Shown here piece by piece: positions 45,296-56,201 of a stretch of 64,000 nt of DNA. The first letter of the stretch is position 1, and every line of letters begins with the position of its first letter. Origin of the DNA: Dactylorhiza incarnata (taxonomy: Eukaryota > Streptophyta > Magnoliopsida > Asparagales > Orchidaceae). The stretch covers positions 877,001 to 941,000 of the forward strand of contig JAWHQI010000099.1 in assembly GCA_033032865.1 (NCBI GenBank), in the 5' to 3' direction. The translations under genes were made by a program, and so were the position numbers. The notes under the pieces are model-generated. The model was not told where the DNA came from. It ran no database searches and worked only from the letters and a program-made list of their open reading frames with translations.

Positions 45296-45518
45296 ATCAG
45301 CTGAGAAAAATCCCAGCTGAACCGCTGAGACGAGCAAACTGTCCCAGCGGTTGACAGTTCACTGTCCCAGCGGCCTAGGTCTCCGTCTCAGCTGAACCGC
45401 TGAGACGGGGTATGTTCAATATGAAATCTAATAATTAACCCAAAACTCCTTAACACAATAAGGTAATTAAGTCTAAAATCCTACGGTTAATAAAAACGAA
45501 ACTAAAATTCTATAAATA
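45296..45518 (+). promoter_or_regulatory. Predicted promoter of C2 accessory gene
   Basis: Half-sites CAGCTGA, CCGCTGAGAC and CCCAGCGG lead to GTCTCAGC-N6-GCTGAGAC (45385-45406), the palindrome also found in the C2 LTR. TATAAATA follows at 45511-45518, 105 nt downstream, close to the 122-nt spacing in the LTR. The accessory ATG is 98 nt beyond the TATA box. Promoter function is inferred. Confidence 0.65.
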
Positions 45519-45615
45519 GATACACTGTAACCTAAAACACACCACAAAGCCAAACCCTTAGCCGTCGAGACGATTCATCTTCTCTCCCGTCTCAGCGCCT
45601 CGATTTTCTGATTCC

Positions 45616-46638
45616 ATGGCGCCAAAAAGCTCAAAAGATCTCCTAGAGGGCTATAAAATAGTAAGAGATGGATTCTCTCATGCCTCAGAAGAAATAAGAC
45701 ACGTGATTCATCTAATGGAAGCTCAAGGTTTGGAGCACATGCTGTCTGAACCGTGCTGCATTCTCAGAACTGAAGTTATGGAATGCTTCAACAATGTCAA
45801 ATTATCTCCTTCCAAAACCATCCTGAAGTCCAAGATAGGAAGTGAGAAGATAAAGATTACAGCTAAAAGGTTGGAGAAGGGGCTGAAATTAACTCCCTGC
45901 AGTAAAACTGAAGAGGAGGAAATATCTGAAAAGGATAAGAGGACTGCCCTAAAGTGGACAGGATACAGTGATACTAAGACCAGTTGTCTAAGGAGGAAGT
46001 TCTTCAATCAACAGGGGAAGCTGTTGTCTGATATAGTGGGCAAAGCTATCCTATGCAAGCCTGGTTCACATGACACTGTCTCACAGTTCATATTTGAATT
46101 AATGACTAGGATAATTCTGTCCAAGAGAAACTCATGGGGAGAAGTTATCTTTCAAAGGATAAAGGAATCTCTACAAGCCCCTAATATGGGAAGAATACTA
46201 TCTCTGTACCTACAGAATAGTCATTCAGAGACCTTTGCAAACTCAAAGGGGTCAAATCTCCATTATCTCAAAAGAATGGATATTAAGACTCTGGATAGAT
46301 TCTCCAGAGTGCTCCCTATGAGCCAGCCATCTGTGGCAAAGGAAAAGAAGAAAGATTCATCTCAGCACAAATCAGACTCATCCTCAAAGTCAAATGGGTC
46401 TGAAAATGAAGATATTCATGGGTCTGATCGTAGATCTGGCAGCAACCCAATGAACATTGATAATGAAGAGGTCCCCAGGACAAATGAGGAGCCCCAAGAA
46501 AGAGTTGTGCCCAATCCTGAGCCAACCCAGATGAATGCTGATCCAGCTGTTCATCAAGCTGAAGATGAATTTCCCAACTCACCTATACATGGTAAATTAG
46601 GACTTCAGTTAGGCCTCTCTTCTCTATCAATAGTATAG
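45616..46638 (+). CDS. C2 accessory (env-position) protein, N-terminal exon
   Basis: Sits between pol and the 3' LTR, where SIRE1-type elements carry their env-like ORF. Residues about 1-235 form a globular helical domain that I can align by eye with the antisense product of C3 (shared pattern from GLEHML..FNN..L..S.I....I.IT to LLSDIVGKAIL....SQFIFELMTRIIL..W...I...I..SL). It resembles plant 'putative transposon protein' domains. A lysine/serine-rich acidic linker follows. I see no signal peptide or transmembrane helix. A GT donor at 46592 suggests coding leaves this frame there; the last 15 residues would be intron readthrough. Function is unknown. Confidence 0.75.
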   Translation: MAPKSSKDLLEGYKIVRDGFSHASEEIRHVIHLMEAQGLEHMLSEPCCILRTEVMECFNNVKLSPSKTILKSKIGSEKIKITAKRLEKGLKLTPCSKTEEEEISEKDKRTALKWTGYSDTKTSCLRRKFFNQQGKLLSDIVGKAILCKPGSHDTVSQFIFELMTRIILSKRNSWGEVIFQRIKESLQAPNMGRILSLYLQNSHSETFANSKGSNLHYLKRMDIKTLDRFSRVLPMSQPSVAKEKKKDSSQHKSDSSSKSNGSENEDIHGSDRRSGSNPMNIDNEEVPRTNEEPQERVVPNPEPTQMNADPAVHQAEDEFPNSPIHGKLGLQLGLSSLSIV

Positions 46639-46670
46639 TCTAGGTGTCTAACTCATCAATCATTTTTCAG
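46592..46670 (+). other. Predicted 79-bp intron in C2 accessory gene
   Basis: Donor ATG|GTAAAT, branch-like CTAAC about 24 nt before the acceptor, T-rich CATTTTTCAG|GT acceptor. Joining restores a hydrophilic frame (GDLRQNSPPMDAPSEGE) in keeping with the linker before it. Splicing is inferred. Confidence 0.6.
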
Positions 46671-48236
46671 GTGACCTTAGACAAAATTCTCCTCCTATGG
46701 ATGCCCCAAGTGAGGGGGAGCATAGCCCTGCCTATGAAGGAGGAGGTGGGTATGCTAGTGAGGGATAACATCAACAGGAATTGGTATCCCCTAATGCCCA
46801 TCTGAGGGGGAGCAGATCCCTGATAATGAGAGGGCTAATGCTCAAAGTGGAGCTGAAATGATGGCTGAAAAGGAATTAGCCCAGGAAAGGCCAGTTGCAG
46901 CTCTAGACACATCTGATCTGTTAAACTCAATACAATAATGATTGAGGGTCAGATGTTGTCTATGAAAAAGATTATTGCTGAAAAGGTTCATGATGTCTCT
47001 GCCCAGATACGGAATGAATTGTATACAACAAGAGCTGCATTGACTCAGGAGATCCAGGCCAGTGAGCAAAGAATGGAGACAAGAGTGGCTGAAGTGAGAA
47101 CTGAACTGAATGCCCAGGTTAATGATGTCAAAACTGCATCAGATCATATCCTTCTGCAGATGACAAGATGGTTTGAAATGGCCAAAAATACTGTTGCTGC
47201 CCAGCACACAGTTCTGAAGGATATTGTAGACCATCAAGGGGATTCCACAAAGGACATCACATATGTAAAGAATCAGCTCTACAAAAATGAGAATGTTTGG
47301 GAAAAAGTTGTTGCCAGAATGGCACAAGTGGTCAACACATCAAGCAGCCAAGTCAAGTCCCACATTGACAAGGCAAAGGAATGCATTTTGGATGATGTGG
47401 ACAGCACCTTTCAGACTCTCTCTCAATCCATATTGGATCAACACTCTGAAATTGAGAAGAAGATAGTGGAACATAGCAAAGAAGGGGAGGAGAAGATACT
47501 CAATCTACATGCTAAGCTGAAAGGAGCTCACATACAGCTGTATAACAACATGGAGTCCTCCCACAAACTGATACTCTCTAATCAAGAAGAAGCCAGCAAG
47601 CAAATGGTGGAAGTGGGCAACAATGCCTCCAGTGTTATTCAAGACAATATCCTTACCATGGTCAGAAAGTTCATTGATAATTAATGGGACTCAAGCTTAA
47701 AAGTGCTGCAAGGAACAAGAATTGCTTTAAATCTGCCAATCTTGAACCCTAGCAGAAATGAAGACTTTGACTTCCAAAGTCAATCAAATCTGATTGCTGA
47801 TGAGAGAGCAGCAAAGAGGAGAAGGGTAGAGGGTATTCAAACTGCTGAAGAATATATGACACAGAAAAGAATGGAAAGATTAGAGGATCCACTCCATGAA
47901 GATGACAATCTGGAGTTGGACACAATTGTTGTCAATACTGGGTAAGCCATGGAAAGAAATCCAATGAAGGACATTGACCATGTCTATTCAGCTGCTGAGT
48001 GGATCAAACACCTTGAAAGGGAATCTTTAAGGGAAAGGATTCTCAAAGAAAACATGGTAAGAAGGGAAACTCCTTTAAGAATTCCCTCCAGATATCTTCC
48101 CAAGCCACTTCTGTACTTCAAAGTAAAGGAGAAGATCAAGGCTGCTGCTGAAACTAGGAAAAAAAATCTACAGATGGAGAAAGCTCTTCCAAGGGTCAAT
48201 CTTAGAAAAACCAGCCTTGACATTTTTTTGGATTGA
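46671..48236 (+). pseudogene. C2 accessory protein, C-terminal coiled-coil part (decayed)
   Basis: Readable in successive frames: a glycine/glutamate-rich stretch to a TAA near 46767, a piece in another frame (about 46804-46936), then the frame at 46938-47684. The last is an almost continuous coiled coil (MKKIIAEKVHDVSAQIRNEL, EIQASEQRMETRVAEVRTEL). It stays in frame through TAA 47682 and TAA 47943 to 48236, passing a basic AAKRRRVEG motif that could be a nuclear localisation signal. Ancestral length was probably over 800 residues. Confidence 0.7.
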
Positions 48237-48503
48237 ATGTACAACTATAAGTTGAATTTTCTCTTATATATTTGTACTGAACATTTAAAGTGAAATGATA
48301 TTTCATATTCTGATCATAATATTGTGTTTGTTACTATTGATATATGTACTCTGTATTTATTCTCTTTAGTATTCACTACCTTAAATGAGATGTTCAAATT
48401 GAAATGGATCAGCTATTACAGAAAATAGCTCTCCAATTGAGTGGGAGTAAATTCCCTACTCAGGTTGAGGGGAAGTTGGCAAATGCTAAGAGTGTACAGG
48501 TTA

Positions 48504-48933
48504 TGATGGCGACAGCCACCATGACGGCCAACTTGAAGACGAAGATGACGGACATAGCGCACTGGTTGATCATGGAGTTGCGACGGAAGGTGATGATGAC
48601 GGCCCACCGGCTAAAGACATGCGGCGCCGTGGCGGCCACGGCTACAATCTTCGTCCACGCCGCAAGAATTAATTATTATTTTTATGTTTGTTAAGTTATG
48701 ACTTAAGTTAATTATGGCTTGCATTTTATTATTTTATTTTGAACTATTGGTGTGCATTTAGCACTATGTTTGGTGTGCTATTAGCACTTGTGTTGTAAGG
48801 CCTATATAAGGCTAAGACTTTAATTAAAATCTAGATTATTATTTTGCTTAAAAATTTGCCTAAACCTAATCTCTTCTCCTCTCCTCTCCCTCTCATCTTG
48901 CTGCCGCCCCCCTTGGGTCTTCTCCAAGTTTCG

Positions 48934-48972
<39 letters not shown>

Positions 48973-49690
48973 TCTCTTTTCCGTTTCCTCTTCTCCCTCC
49001 TCATACCTATCCTCCCCACGAAATCTTCTTCAACGAATCCCCTCTAGCCGACCACTCTTGGAGGAGAAGACATCAAGTGCAAGAGCCTACGATTTTGTGA
49101 ATCTCTCCGGTGCAAAAGCGAGGAAGACGAACGAGTTTCCTACATCATTTGGAGCCCCTTCCGTGTTCCAAAGGAGAGCGACCATTTCCTAGTGGATCCA
49201 ATATCTCGGATCTACGATTCCGAGAGGGGTAACGAAATTCTACTCAAGAGATCTCCTTTCTTAGATCGTTTTTGTAGTGGACGATTTTAGCGTGATTTCT
49301 CGAAGCAAGTAAAATTTCTCGCGGTGTTTTCTTTGGTAGATTTGTATTTTTCGTTTGATTTTCCGGATACTATCGAAAGGATTGGCGAACGTTGTTATTT
49401 TCTTGTTGGGGAAAGATCAACCGTTTGCGAATCGGGATTTGTTTTGGTGGATCTTTCTTTGGTACAACAACGCTCGTACGGATGCAAATATTCGTCATTT
49501 TAGCTTGATCGGATCTTGGCCTATAGCCGTGATACGATCTCTAGCGGGTTGGCTATCCGCACGTTAGCGCGAGAAATAAATAAAATAGTTGTGCTGCTGC
49601 GTTTAGTTATTGTGCGGAATCGAGAGGGTGTATTGTGTCGAGATTATCCTAGACGTCACCCGTGTAGGCTCGTAGGAACGTGTTACATCA
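48504..49690 (+). repeat. R1 5' LTR (1187 bp)
   Basis: Contains TATATAA at 48803-48809 and a CT microsatellite (about 48939-48968) in the leader. Its first about 170 bp are the duplicated coding end of pol. Confidence 0.93.
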
Positions 49691-49694
49691 AATT

Positions 49695-49706
49695 TGGTAT
49701 CAAAGC
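49695..49706 (+). other. R1 primer-binding site
   Basis: TGGTATCAAAGC lies 4 nt after the LTR end; tRNA-Met type. Confidence 0.8.
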
Positions 49707-50014
49707 TAGGTTGTGTTGATTTCTCAATCGACACCATCCTTACGTTCTCCTGTCTTAGGACGTCGACCCACACTTGGTCGTGCACGTTTCGTATTTGACA
49801 ACGAAAATCTGAATTTTCTTTTTACTTTGGTCTGCGAATAGCAAAATCCAAAACAAAAAATTCTGCAGAAAAATTATAAAAAAAATCCTGTATGCTCTTC
49901 TTATTTTTCTAAGCAAAAAAGTCTAAAAAATCATTTTTATTCTCCTACTTAACAGTCTCCAAAAAATCCTTTTATAAAAAATATCTGGTCAAAATTCTGG
50001 TTGTCCTGCTGTTC

Positions 50015-51805
50015 ATGCGCACTAGGTTTGGTACGGAATATTTTCCATCCACTTCACCCATGGCCGACCACCATGATGATGAGCACGCTCCAGCAGCGAT
50101 TGCGGAGCTTCGGGAAGAGTTCAACGCTAAATTCGATGCACTCACCCAGTTAATACAAGGGTTGGCCGTAAATCAGGCGGCGCCTCAAAATCCCGGCTTT
50201 GGGATAAATCGGCAGGGGCCCCCACCACAGCCCGCCAACCAACGAAACGAACGACAAAATCGTCATCGTGATCAGGACGACGAATTTGATTTAACTAGGG
50301 CCGTGCGACTACATCCACCATCCTACGATGGAATGGGAGAACCTCAAGTTTTCCTAGATTGGATCATGGAGATCGAGTGCTACTTTGAGTGGCACAATCT
50401 GTCTGACGGTGATAAGGTGCGAGTGGCACGAATGAAGCTTCTGAGTAGGGCCAAGACGTTCTGGTTGAACGAAGAGAGGCGAATGGGTACCGTGAATGGA
50501 GTACCCCCAATTGGGTGGGTTGCCATGAAAGCACTGTTGACAGACCAATATGTCCCCGCGTATCACCGAACTCAAATGTTCGATGAGCTAGCCACCCTTC
50601 GCCAAGGGGATAAGTCAGTAGCAGAGTACATGGGACTTATTAAGGATATGATGGTGAGATGTGACGTCCGGGAAATGCCCGAAGTAACACTATCACGTTT
50701 TCGTAAGGGACTCAGGCCGGATATCCAAGGCAAGCTTCTGCGCTATGGTCACACGGATCTTAACGCAACATTTAATGCAGCTTTGGATATTGAAAAGCAC
50801 AATGCCTATAAGTCCAAGGGACGATCTTTCCAAAAAGGAAAATCCATTTTAGGATCCCCACCCTCATCCTCAGTGCGAGACAAAGGAAGGTTTCGATCAA
50901 CAGATTCGAACTCCGTGGTCATTACCGCTAGGAACATCAAAAATTCCACTGGTGAGAGAGTTCCAATAGGGCGTATTAATAAGACTAATGCCACCTGTTA
51001 TTCTTGCGGGATCCAAGGGCACTACTCTAGTGAATGCCCCACTAAGGGAAAACCCCTAACCCTTTTAGACTCCACGTCTGATCCCGCCGAGATCGTCTAT
51101 GAAGCCGGTACTGAGTCTGACGCCGAGCCGATTGATATTGATGACGACTCTTTTATGATGGTTATGAGATGTATTCTGAATACACCACGTGCGACGGACG
51201 ATTACAATAGGACAAATATCTTCTCGGTAAATTTTAAGAACGGTGACAAGTGGTGTAAGCTAATAATCGATAGTGGTAGTAGTATGAACGTCGTTTCGGA
51301 GAATGCCATCACTCGAATGCACTTAGTCACAGAGCCCCATTCACATCCGTATAAGATAGCCTGGGTAAACAAAACGTCTATCGCAGTTTCTAAACGATGC
51401 TTGGTACCGCTTACGGTGAAGAGCTATGTCGATAAAGTGTGGTGCGATGTCATCCCTATGGATGTATGTCACGTTCTACTAGGACGTCCATGGCTTTATG
51501 ATTATGATGTGACCCATTTTGGCAGAGCCAACACTTACGAGTTCAAGTTCAATGGTAAGACCATTGTTTTGAAACCCACACCACCTAAGGACCCGTCGAT
51601 TGCTTCCAAGGACACAGTGGTGCCTGCGGAGAGGAAAACCATAAGTTTTATAAGTAGGAAAGAGTTAGAACGCGAGACCTTCCTAGATGGCGTCATTTAT
51701 GCGTTAGTATGCCTACAAGCTAAGGAAGATTCACCGTCTTTAGAGAACCTACCGTTATCTCTGCGCACGTTATTGGAAGAATATAAGGACGTGTCTATCC
51801 GGTAG
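50015..51805 (+). CDS. gag: R1 Gag and protease
   Basis: A 596-residue frame; the ATG at 50060 (MADHHDDEH) is the likelier start. The capsid-type domain runs about 100-260 ([66 protein letters not shown]). A CCHC knuckle, [14 protein letters not shown], is near 330. Protease follows with [13 protein letters not shown] (D-S-G) near 420 and VLLGRPWL near 490. The frame ends at 51805, and RT continues in another frame from 51820, so a small frameshift near 51800 breaks the single CRM polyprotein. Confidence 0.92.
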   Translation: MRTRFGTEYFPSTSPMADHHDDEHAPAAIAELREEFNAKFDALTQLIQGLAVNQAAPQNPGFGINRQGPPPQPANQRNERQNRHRDQDDEFDLTRAVRLHPPSYDGMGEPQVFLDWIMEIECYFEWHNLSDGDKVRVARMKLLSRAKTFWLNEERRMGTVNGVPPIGWVAMKALLTDQYVPAYHRTQMFDELATLRQGDKSVAEYMGLIKDMMVRCDVREMPEVTLSRFRKGLRPDIQGKLLRYGHTDLNATFNAALDIEKHNAYKSKGRSFQKGKSILGSPPSSSVRDKGRFRSTDSNSVVITARNIKNSTGERVPIGRINKTNATCYSCGIQGHYSSECPTKGKPLTLLDSTSDPAEIVYEAGTESDAEPIDIDDDSFMMVMRCILNTPRATDDYNRTNIFSVNFKNGDKWCKLIIDSGSSMNVVSENAITRMHLVTEPHSHPYKIAWVNKTSIAVSKRCLVPLTVKSYVDKVWCDVIPMDVCHVLLGRPWLYDYDVTHFGRANTYEFKFNGKTIVLKPTPPKDPSIASKDTVVPAERKTISFISRKELERETFLDGVIYALVCLQAKEDSPSLENLPLSLRTLLEEYKDVSIR

Positions 51806-51819
51806 ATTTACCTTCCAAG

Positions 51820-52950
51820 TTGCCACCCATCAGGGACATTCAACACGAAATTGATTTCGTCCCGGGCTCATCCTTGCCTAATCAATCCCATTACCGACTT
51901 AATCCCTCCGCACATAATGAACTACAAATATTAATTTCCGATTTATTAGCAAAGGGATTTATCCGCCATAGTAAAAGCCCTTGTGCCGTCCCTGCCTTGT
52001 TGGTCCCGAAGAAAGATAAGTCTTGGAGGTTGTGTGTAGACTACCGGGCCATCAATAAAATAACTGTCAAGTATAGGTTTCCCATTCCCCGTTTGGATGA
52101 TCTATTGGATATGTTATCTGGTGCCACCGTGTTCTCAAAATTGGATTTAAAGAGTGGTTACCACCAAATAAGGATTCGGGAGGGAGACGAATGGAAAACG
52201 GCCTTTAAATCTAAGGACGGGCTTTACGAGTGGTTAGTGCTAGGAGAGGGACTCACCAACGGACCTAGTACTTTCTCACGATTAATGACTCAAGTATTTA
52301 AGCCATACACGGGAAAATTTGTCGTAGTCTATTTCGATGATATTTTGGTGTTTAGTATTTCGCCGATCGATCATGAAACTCATTTGCGAACAATCCTTAC
52401 TACATTGCGCCAAGAGAACTAATTCATTAATTTTAAGAAATGCGCGTTCGGTGTGACTTCCGTGGAATTTTTAGGATACATAGTGAGTGCCGAGGGTATA
52501 CATGTTGACCCTAAGAAGGTCCAAGTGATTAAAGAATGGTCGGAACCACAAAATATTAGGGAGGTTAGGAGTTTTCATGGATTGGCCACGTTTTATCGAC
52601 GATTCATTCGCAATTTTAGTAGTATCATGGCACCAATAACTGAATGTATGAAGAAGGGTGATTTTAAATGGACCAAATCGGCCACTAGCGCGTTTCAAAT
52701 GATTAAGGATCGGATGTCCGAAGCCCCCCTACTACGGTTGCCGGATTTTAATAAAGTGTTTGAACTATCATGCGACGCTTCGGGAATAGGAATTGGAGGA
52801 GTGTTAAGCCAAGAGGGACATCCGGTTGGGTACTTTAGCGAGAAACTTGCGGGCCCAAAATTAAATTATTCCAATTATGATCGTGAGTTTTATGCCATAA
52901 TACGTGTCTCCAACATTGGCGACACTACCTTATATCGAAAGAATTTGTAA
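51820..52950 (+). pseudogene. R1 reverse transcriptase and RNase H
   Basis: RT reads [47 protein letters not shown], and the catalytic VYFDDILVF box, intact. An in-frame TAA at 52420-52422 splits it; the frame continues with [20 protein letters not shown] and [17 protein letters not shown]. RNase H ([40 protein letters not shown]) is thrown out of frame near 52905. Confidence 0.92.
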
Positions 52951-53054
52951 TCCTCTCGTATCATGAAGCGCTAAAATTTGTAAACTCTCAAAATAAAATC
53001 AGCCATCGGCACGCCAAATGGGTCTCCTATCTTCAGGAGTACACATTCATTATT

Positions 53055-54912
53055 ATGCACCTTAAGGGTACGTTAAATCGAGTGGCGGACGCCCTTAGTC
53101 GTGTCACTCTATTATTATCTAAAATGGAGGTGACGGTAATAGGATTTGAACGCATTAAAGACGAGTACGTCCTATGCCCGGATTTTAAGGATATTTATTT
53201 AGCCGCTCAGGAACAGGCTCCCTCTACTATTTCGGCATACTACATTCGTGACGGTTATTTATTTAGGCATACGCAATTGTGTATTCCCCGCTCTTCACTA
53301 CGCCATTTCATTGTATGGGAGCTTCATAGTGGAGGGCTAGGGGGACATTTCGGCCGGGATAAAACGATAACACTAGTGGAAGATAAATGTTTTTGGTCGG
53401 GGCTTAAGCCAATGGTTAATAAGATCGTTGGGAGTTGCCGTGTGTGTCAATTAGCAAAAGGAAACAAGACCAACGCGGGTCTTTATACACCTCTTCCTAT
53501 TCCGTCTGTTCCTTGGGAGGACGTTAGTATGGACTTTATTTTGGGCCTACCTATGACATTTCGGCGACACGATTCCATCCTTGTCGTCGTCGATAGATTT
53601 TCTAAAATGGCATATTTTATCGCTAGTCACAATACCAACGATGCATCCCATGTTGCTAAGTTGTATTTCAAAGAGGTCGTGGCGCATCGGGGCATTCCCA
53701 AAACGATAGTGTCTGATAGGGACGTCAAATTCACTAGTTACTTTTGGAAGACGCTTTGGAAGCTAATGGGTACAAAACTTATGTTTTCGTCGGCCTATCA
53801 TCCCCAAACGGATGGGCAAACGGAAGTGGTCAATCGAAGTTTGGGTGGATTACTTCGTTGTTTAGTAGGCGATCATAAAGGTACGTGGGACCTTATTCTT
53901 TCCTCATGCTCAAATAGCTTACAATAATTCAAGGAATAGGTCCACCGGTTTGTCTCCGAATGAGATTGTACATGGTTATAAGACACCCGTGCCTCTTGAT
54001 TTAGTGTCGCTGCCCCCATCTTTTAAAACTAGTCATTTTGCCCAGGATTTTGCCTCGCACGTTCACAATCTCCATAAGCAAATTAGTGAGACGCTAGCTA
54101 AACAATATGCTATTTATCAATCGAATGCTAACGAAAATAGGCGAGCGGTCCACTTGAATATTGGTGATTTGGTAATGGTTCGTCTAACCCCTGAACGGAT
54201 GCCTTCGGGCACTATAAAGAAATTAGCAAATAGGAGAGCCGGTCCTTTTCGAGTGTTAAAGAAGTTGGGCGAAAACGCATATTTATTACAGTTACCCGCT
54301 GAGTGGGGAATCTCCCCTGTTTTTAACGTTTCGGATTTAACGCTTTATGTCGCTCCACCACCTGAACTTTCTGCCTCTCCGTTTAATATTTCCACTACAA
54401 CTTCTAATGGGGTGGGTAGTGAGAATGTTTCTGGATCGCCCTCTCCTACGGACTCTACGGGAGGTAAGCCACCTGTTGATGATGAAACTTCTTTTTCTTC
54501 TTTGCCTAACGCATTTCCGAGGTTTTCCCGGACCGTTTTCTTGCCTGACAGGATTTTGCAGGATGCTGTGTTTCCAACTCCCGACGGTGATGTTCACAGG
54601 TTCTTAATTCGATGGAATGGCCGTCCTGCATCGGACGACTCTTGGCTCTCCGCGTCGGAGGTGAAGCTACTTGATGTGGATCTCTTTCGCCGTTATGTTC
54701 CAGCCCACTCATCGGTGATGAGTTCTTTCGAGCGGGGGAGGATTGATGGCGACAGCCACCATGACGGCCAACTTGAAGACGAAGATGACGGACATGGCGC
54801 ACTGGTTGATCATGGAGTTGCGACGGAAGGTGATGATGACGGCCCACCGGCTAAAGACATGCGGCGTCGTGGAGGCCACGGCTACAATCTTCGTCCACGC
54901 CGCAAGAATTAA
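53055..54912 (+). pseudogene. R1 integrase, with C-terminus overlapping the 3' LTR
   Basis: The first frame (53055-53927) carries the zinc region (ELHSGGLGGHFGRDKT, CRVCQLAK) and DDE core ([37 protein letters not shown]). A frameshift near 53900 moves coding to 53950-54912, with KLANRRAGPFRVLKKLGENAYLLQLP and a C-terminal module (RFLIRWNGRPASDDSWLSASEV). The last about 56 codons lie in the 3' LTR (from 54744), ending in an acidic then basic tail, where CRM elements keep their CR motif. Confidence 0.92.
54731..54743 (+). other. R1 polypurine tract inside pol
   Basis: AGCGGGGGAGGAT directly precedes the 3' LTR start and is also coding sequence. Confidence 0.8.
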
Positions 54913-55174
54913 TTATTATTTTTATGTTTGTTAAGTTATGACTTAAGTTAATTATGGCTTGCATTTTATTATTTTATTTTGAACTATTGGTGTGCATTTA
55001 GCACTATGTTTGGTGTGCTATTAGCACTTGTGTTGTAAGGCCTATATAAGGCTAAGACTTTAATTAAAATCTAGATTATTATTTTGCTTGAAAATTTGCC
55101 TAAACCTAATCTCTTCTCCTCTCCTCTCCCTCTCATCTTGCCGCCGCCCCCCTTGGGTCTTCTCCAAGTTTCGG

Positions 55175-55214
<40 letters not shown>

Positions 55215-55932
55215 TCTCTTTTCTGTTTCCTCTTCTCCCTCCTCATACCTATCCTCCCCACGAAATCTTCTTCAACGAATCCCCTCTAGCCGACCACTCT
55301 TGGAGGAGAAGACATCAAGTGCAAGAGCCTACGGTTTGGTGAATCTCTCTGGTGCAAAAGCGAGGAAGACGAACGAGTTTCCTACATCATTTGGAGCCCC
55401 TTCCGTGTTCCAAAGGAGAGCGATCATTTCCTAGTGGATCCAATATCTCGGATCTACGATTCCGAGAGGGGTAACGAAATTCTACTCAAGAGATCTCCTT
55501 TCTTAGATCGTTTTTGTGGTGGACGATTTTAGCGTGATTTCTCGAAGCAAGTAAAATTTCTCGCGGTGTTTTCTTTGGTAGATTTGTATTTTTCGATTGA
55601 TTTTCCGGATACTATCGAAAGGATTGGCGAACCTTGTTATTTTCTTGTTGGGGAAAGATCAACCGTTTGCGAATCGGGATTTGTTTTGGTGGATCTTTCT
55701 TTGGTACAACAACGCTCGTACGGACGCAAATATTCATCCTTTTAGCTTGATCGGATCTTGGCCTATAGCCGTGATACGATCTCTAGCGGGTTGGCTATCC
55801 GCACGTTAGCGCGAGAAATAAATAAAATAGTTGTGCTGCTGCGTTTAGTTATTGTGCGGAATCGAGAGGGTGTATTATGTCGAGATTATCCTAGACGTCA
55901 CCCGTGTAGGCTCGTAGGAACGTGCTACATCA
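54744..55932 (+). repeat. R1 3' LTR (1189 bp)
   Basis: Matches the 5' LTR, with TATATAA at 55043-55049. Ends ACATCA before GGTTA. Confidence 0.93.
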
Positions 55933-55937
55933 GGTTA

Positions 55938-56201
55938 GCCTATAGATTGATCCAAAGGGATCTACAGTTATTGTCCCTCTATCCATAGCAATTTAAGGTT
56001 GAAAAAGCCAGAAAGGGGGAGATAGGGCCAGTACCAATGCTGGAGTAAGGGAGAAAGGGGGAGAAAGGGCCAGTGTAAATGCTTATGCTTAGGGTGTTAG
56101 GTCCTATGCTTCACAGATCATTTTTTTCCCTGTGATAAGATTTTTATTGTTAATGGACCTTAACATTGGGGATGTTCTGCCTTCTTCAAATAGGGGGAGA
56201 T
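55938..56201 (+). other. C2 3' noncoding end with polypurine tracts
   Basis: With 48237-48498 on the other side of R1, this is the noncoding tail of C2. AAATAGGGGGAGAT at 56188-56201 abuts the 3' LTR and is the polypurine tract. Further AAGGGGGAGA-type tracts lie near 56008, 56045 and 56056. Confidence 0.8.

Larger units (their letters stand above)
48504..55932 (+). mobile_element. CRM-clade Ty3/Gypsy element R1
   Basis: Flanked by GGTTA at 48499-48503 and 55933-55937. LTRs start TGATGGCGAC and end ACATCA. TGATG-type starts, a pol frame running into the 3' LTR, and the motif [16 protein letters not shown] in RT are typical of centromeric retrotransposons (CRM). LTRs differ at about twenty positions by eye, so this is a recent insertion. 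It lies in the 3' noncoding part of C2. Confidence 0.93.
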
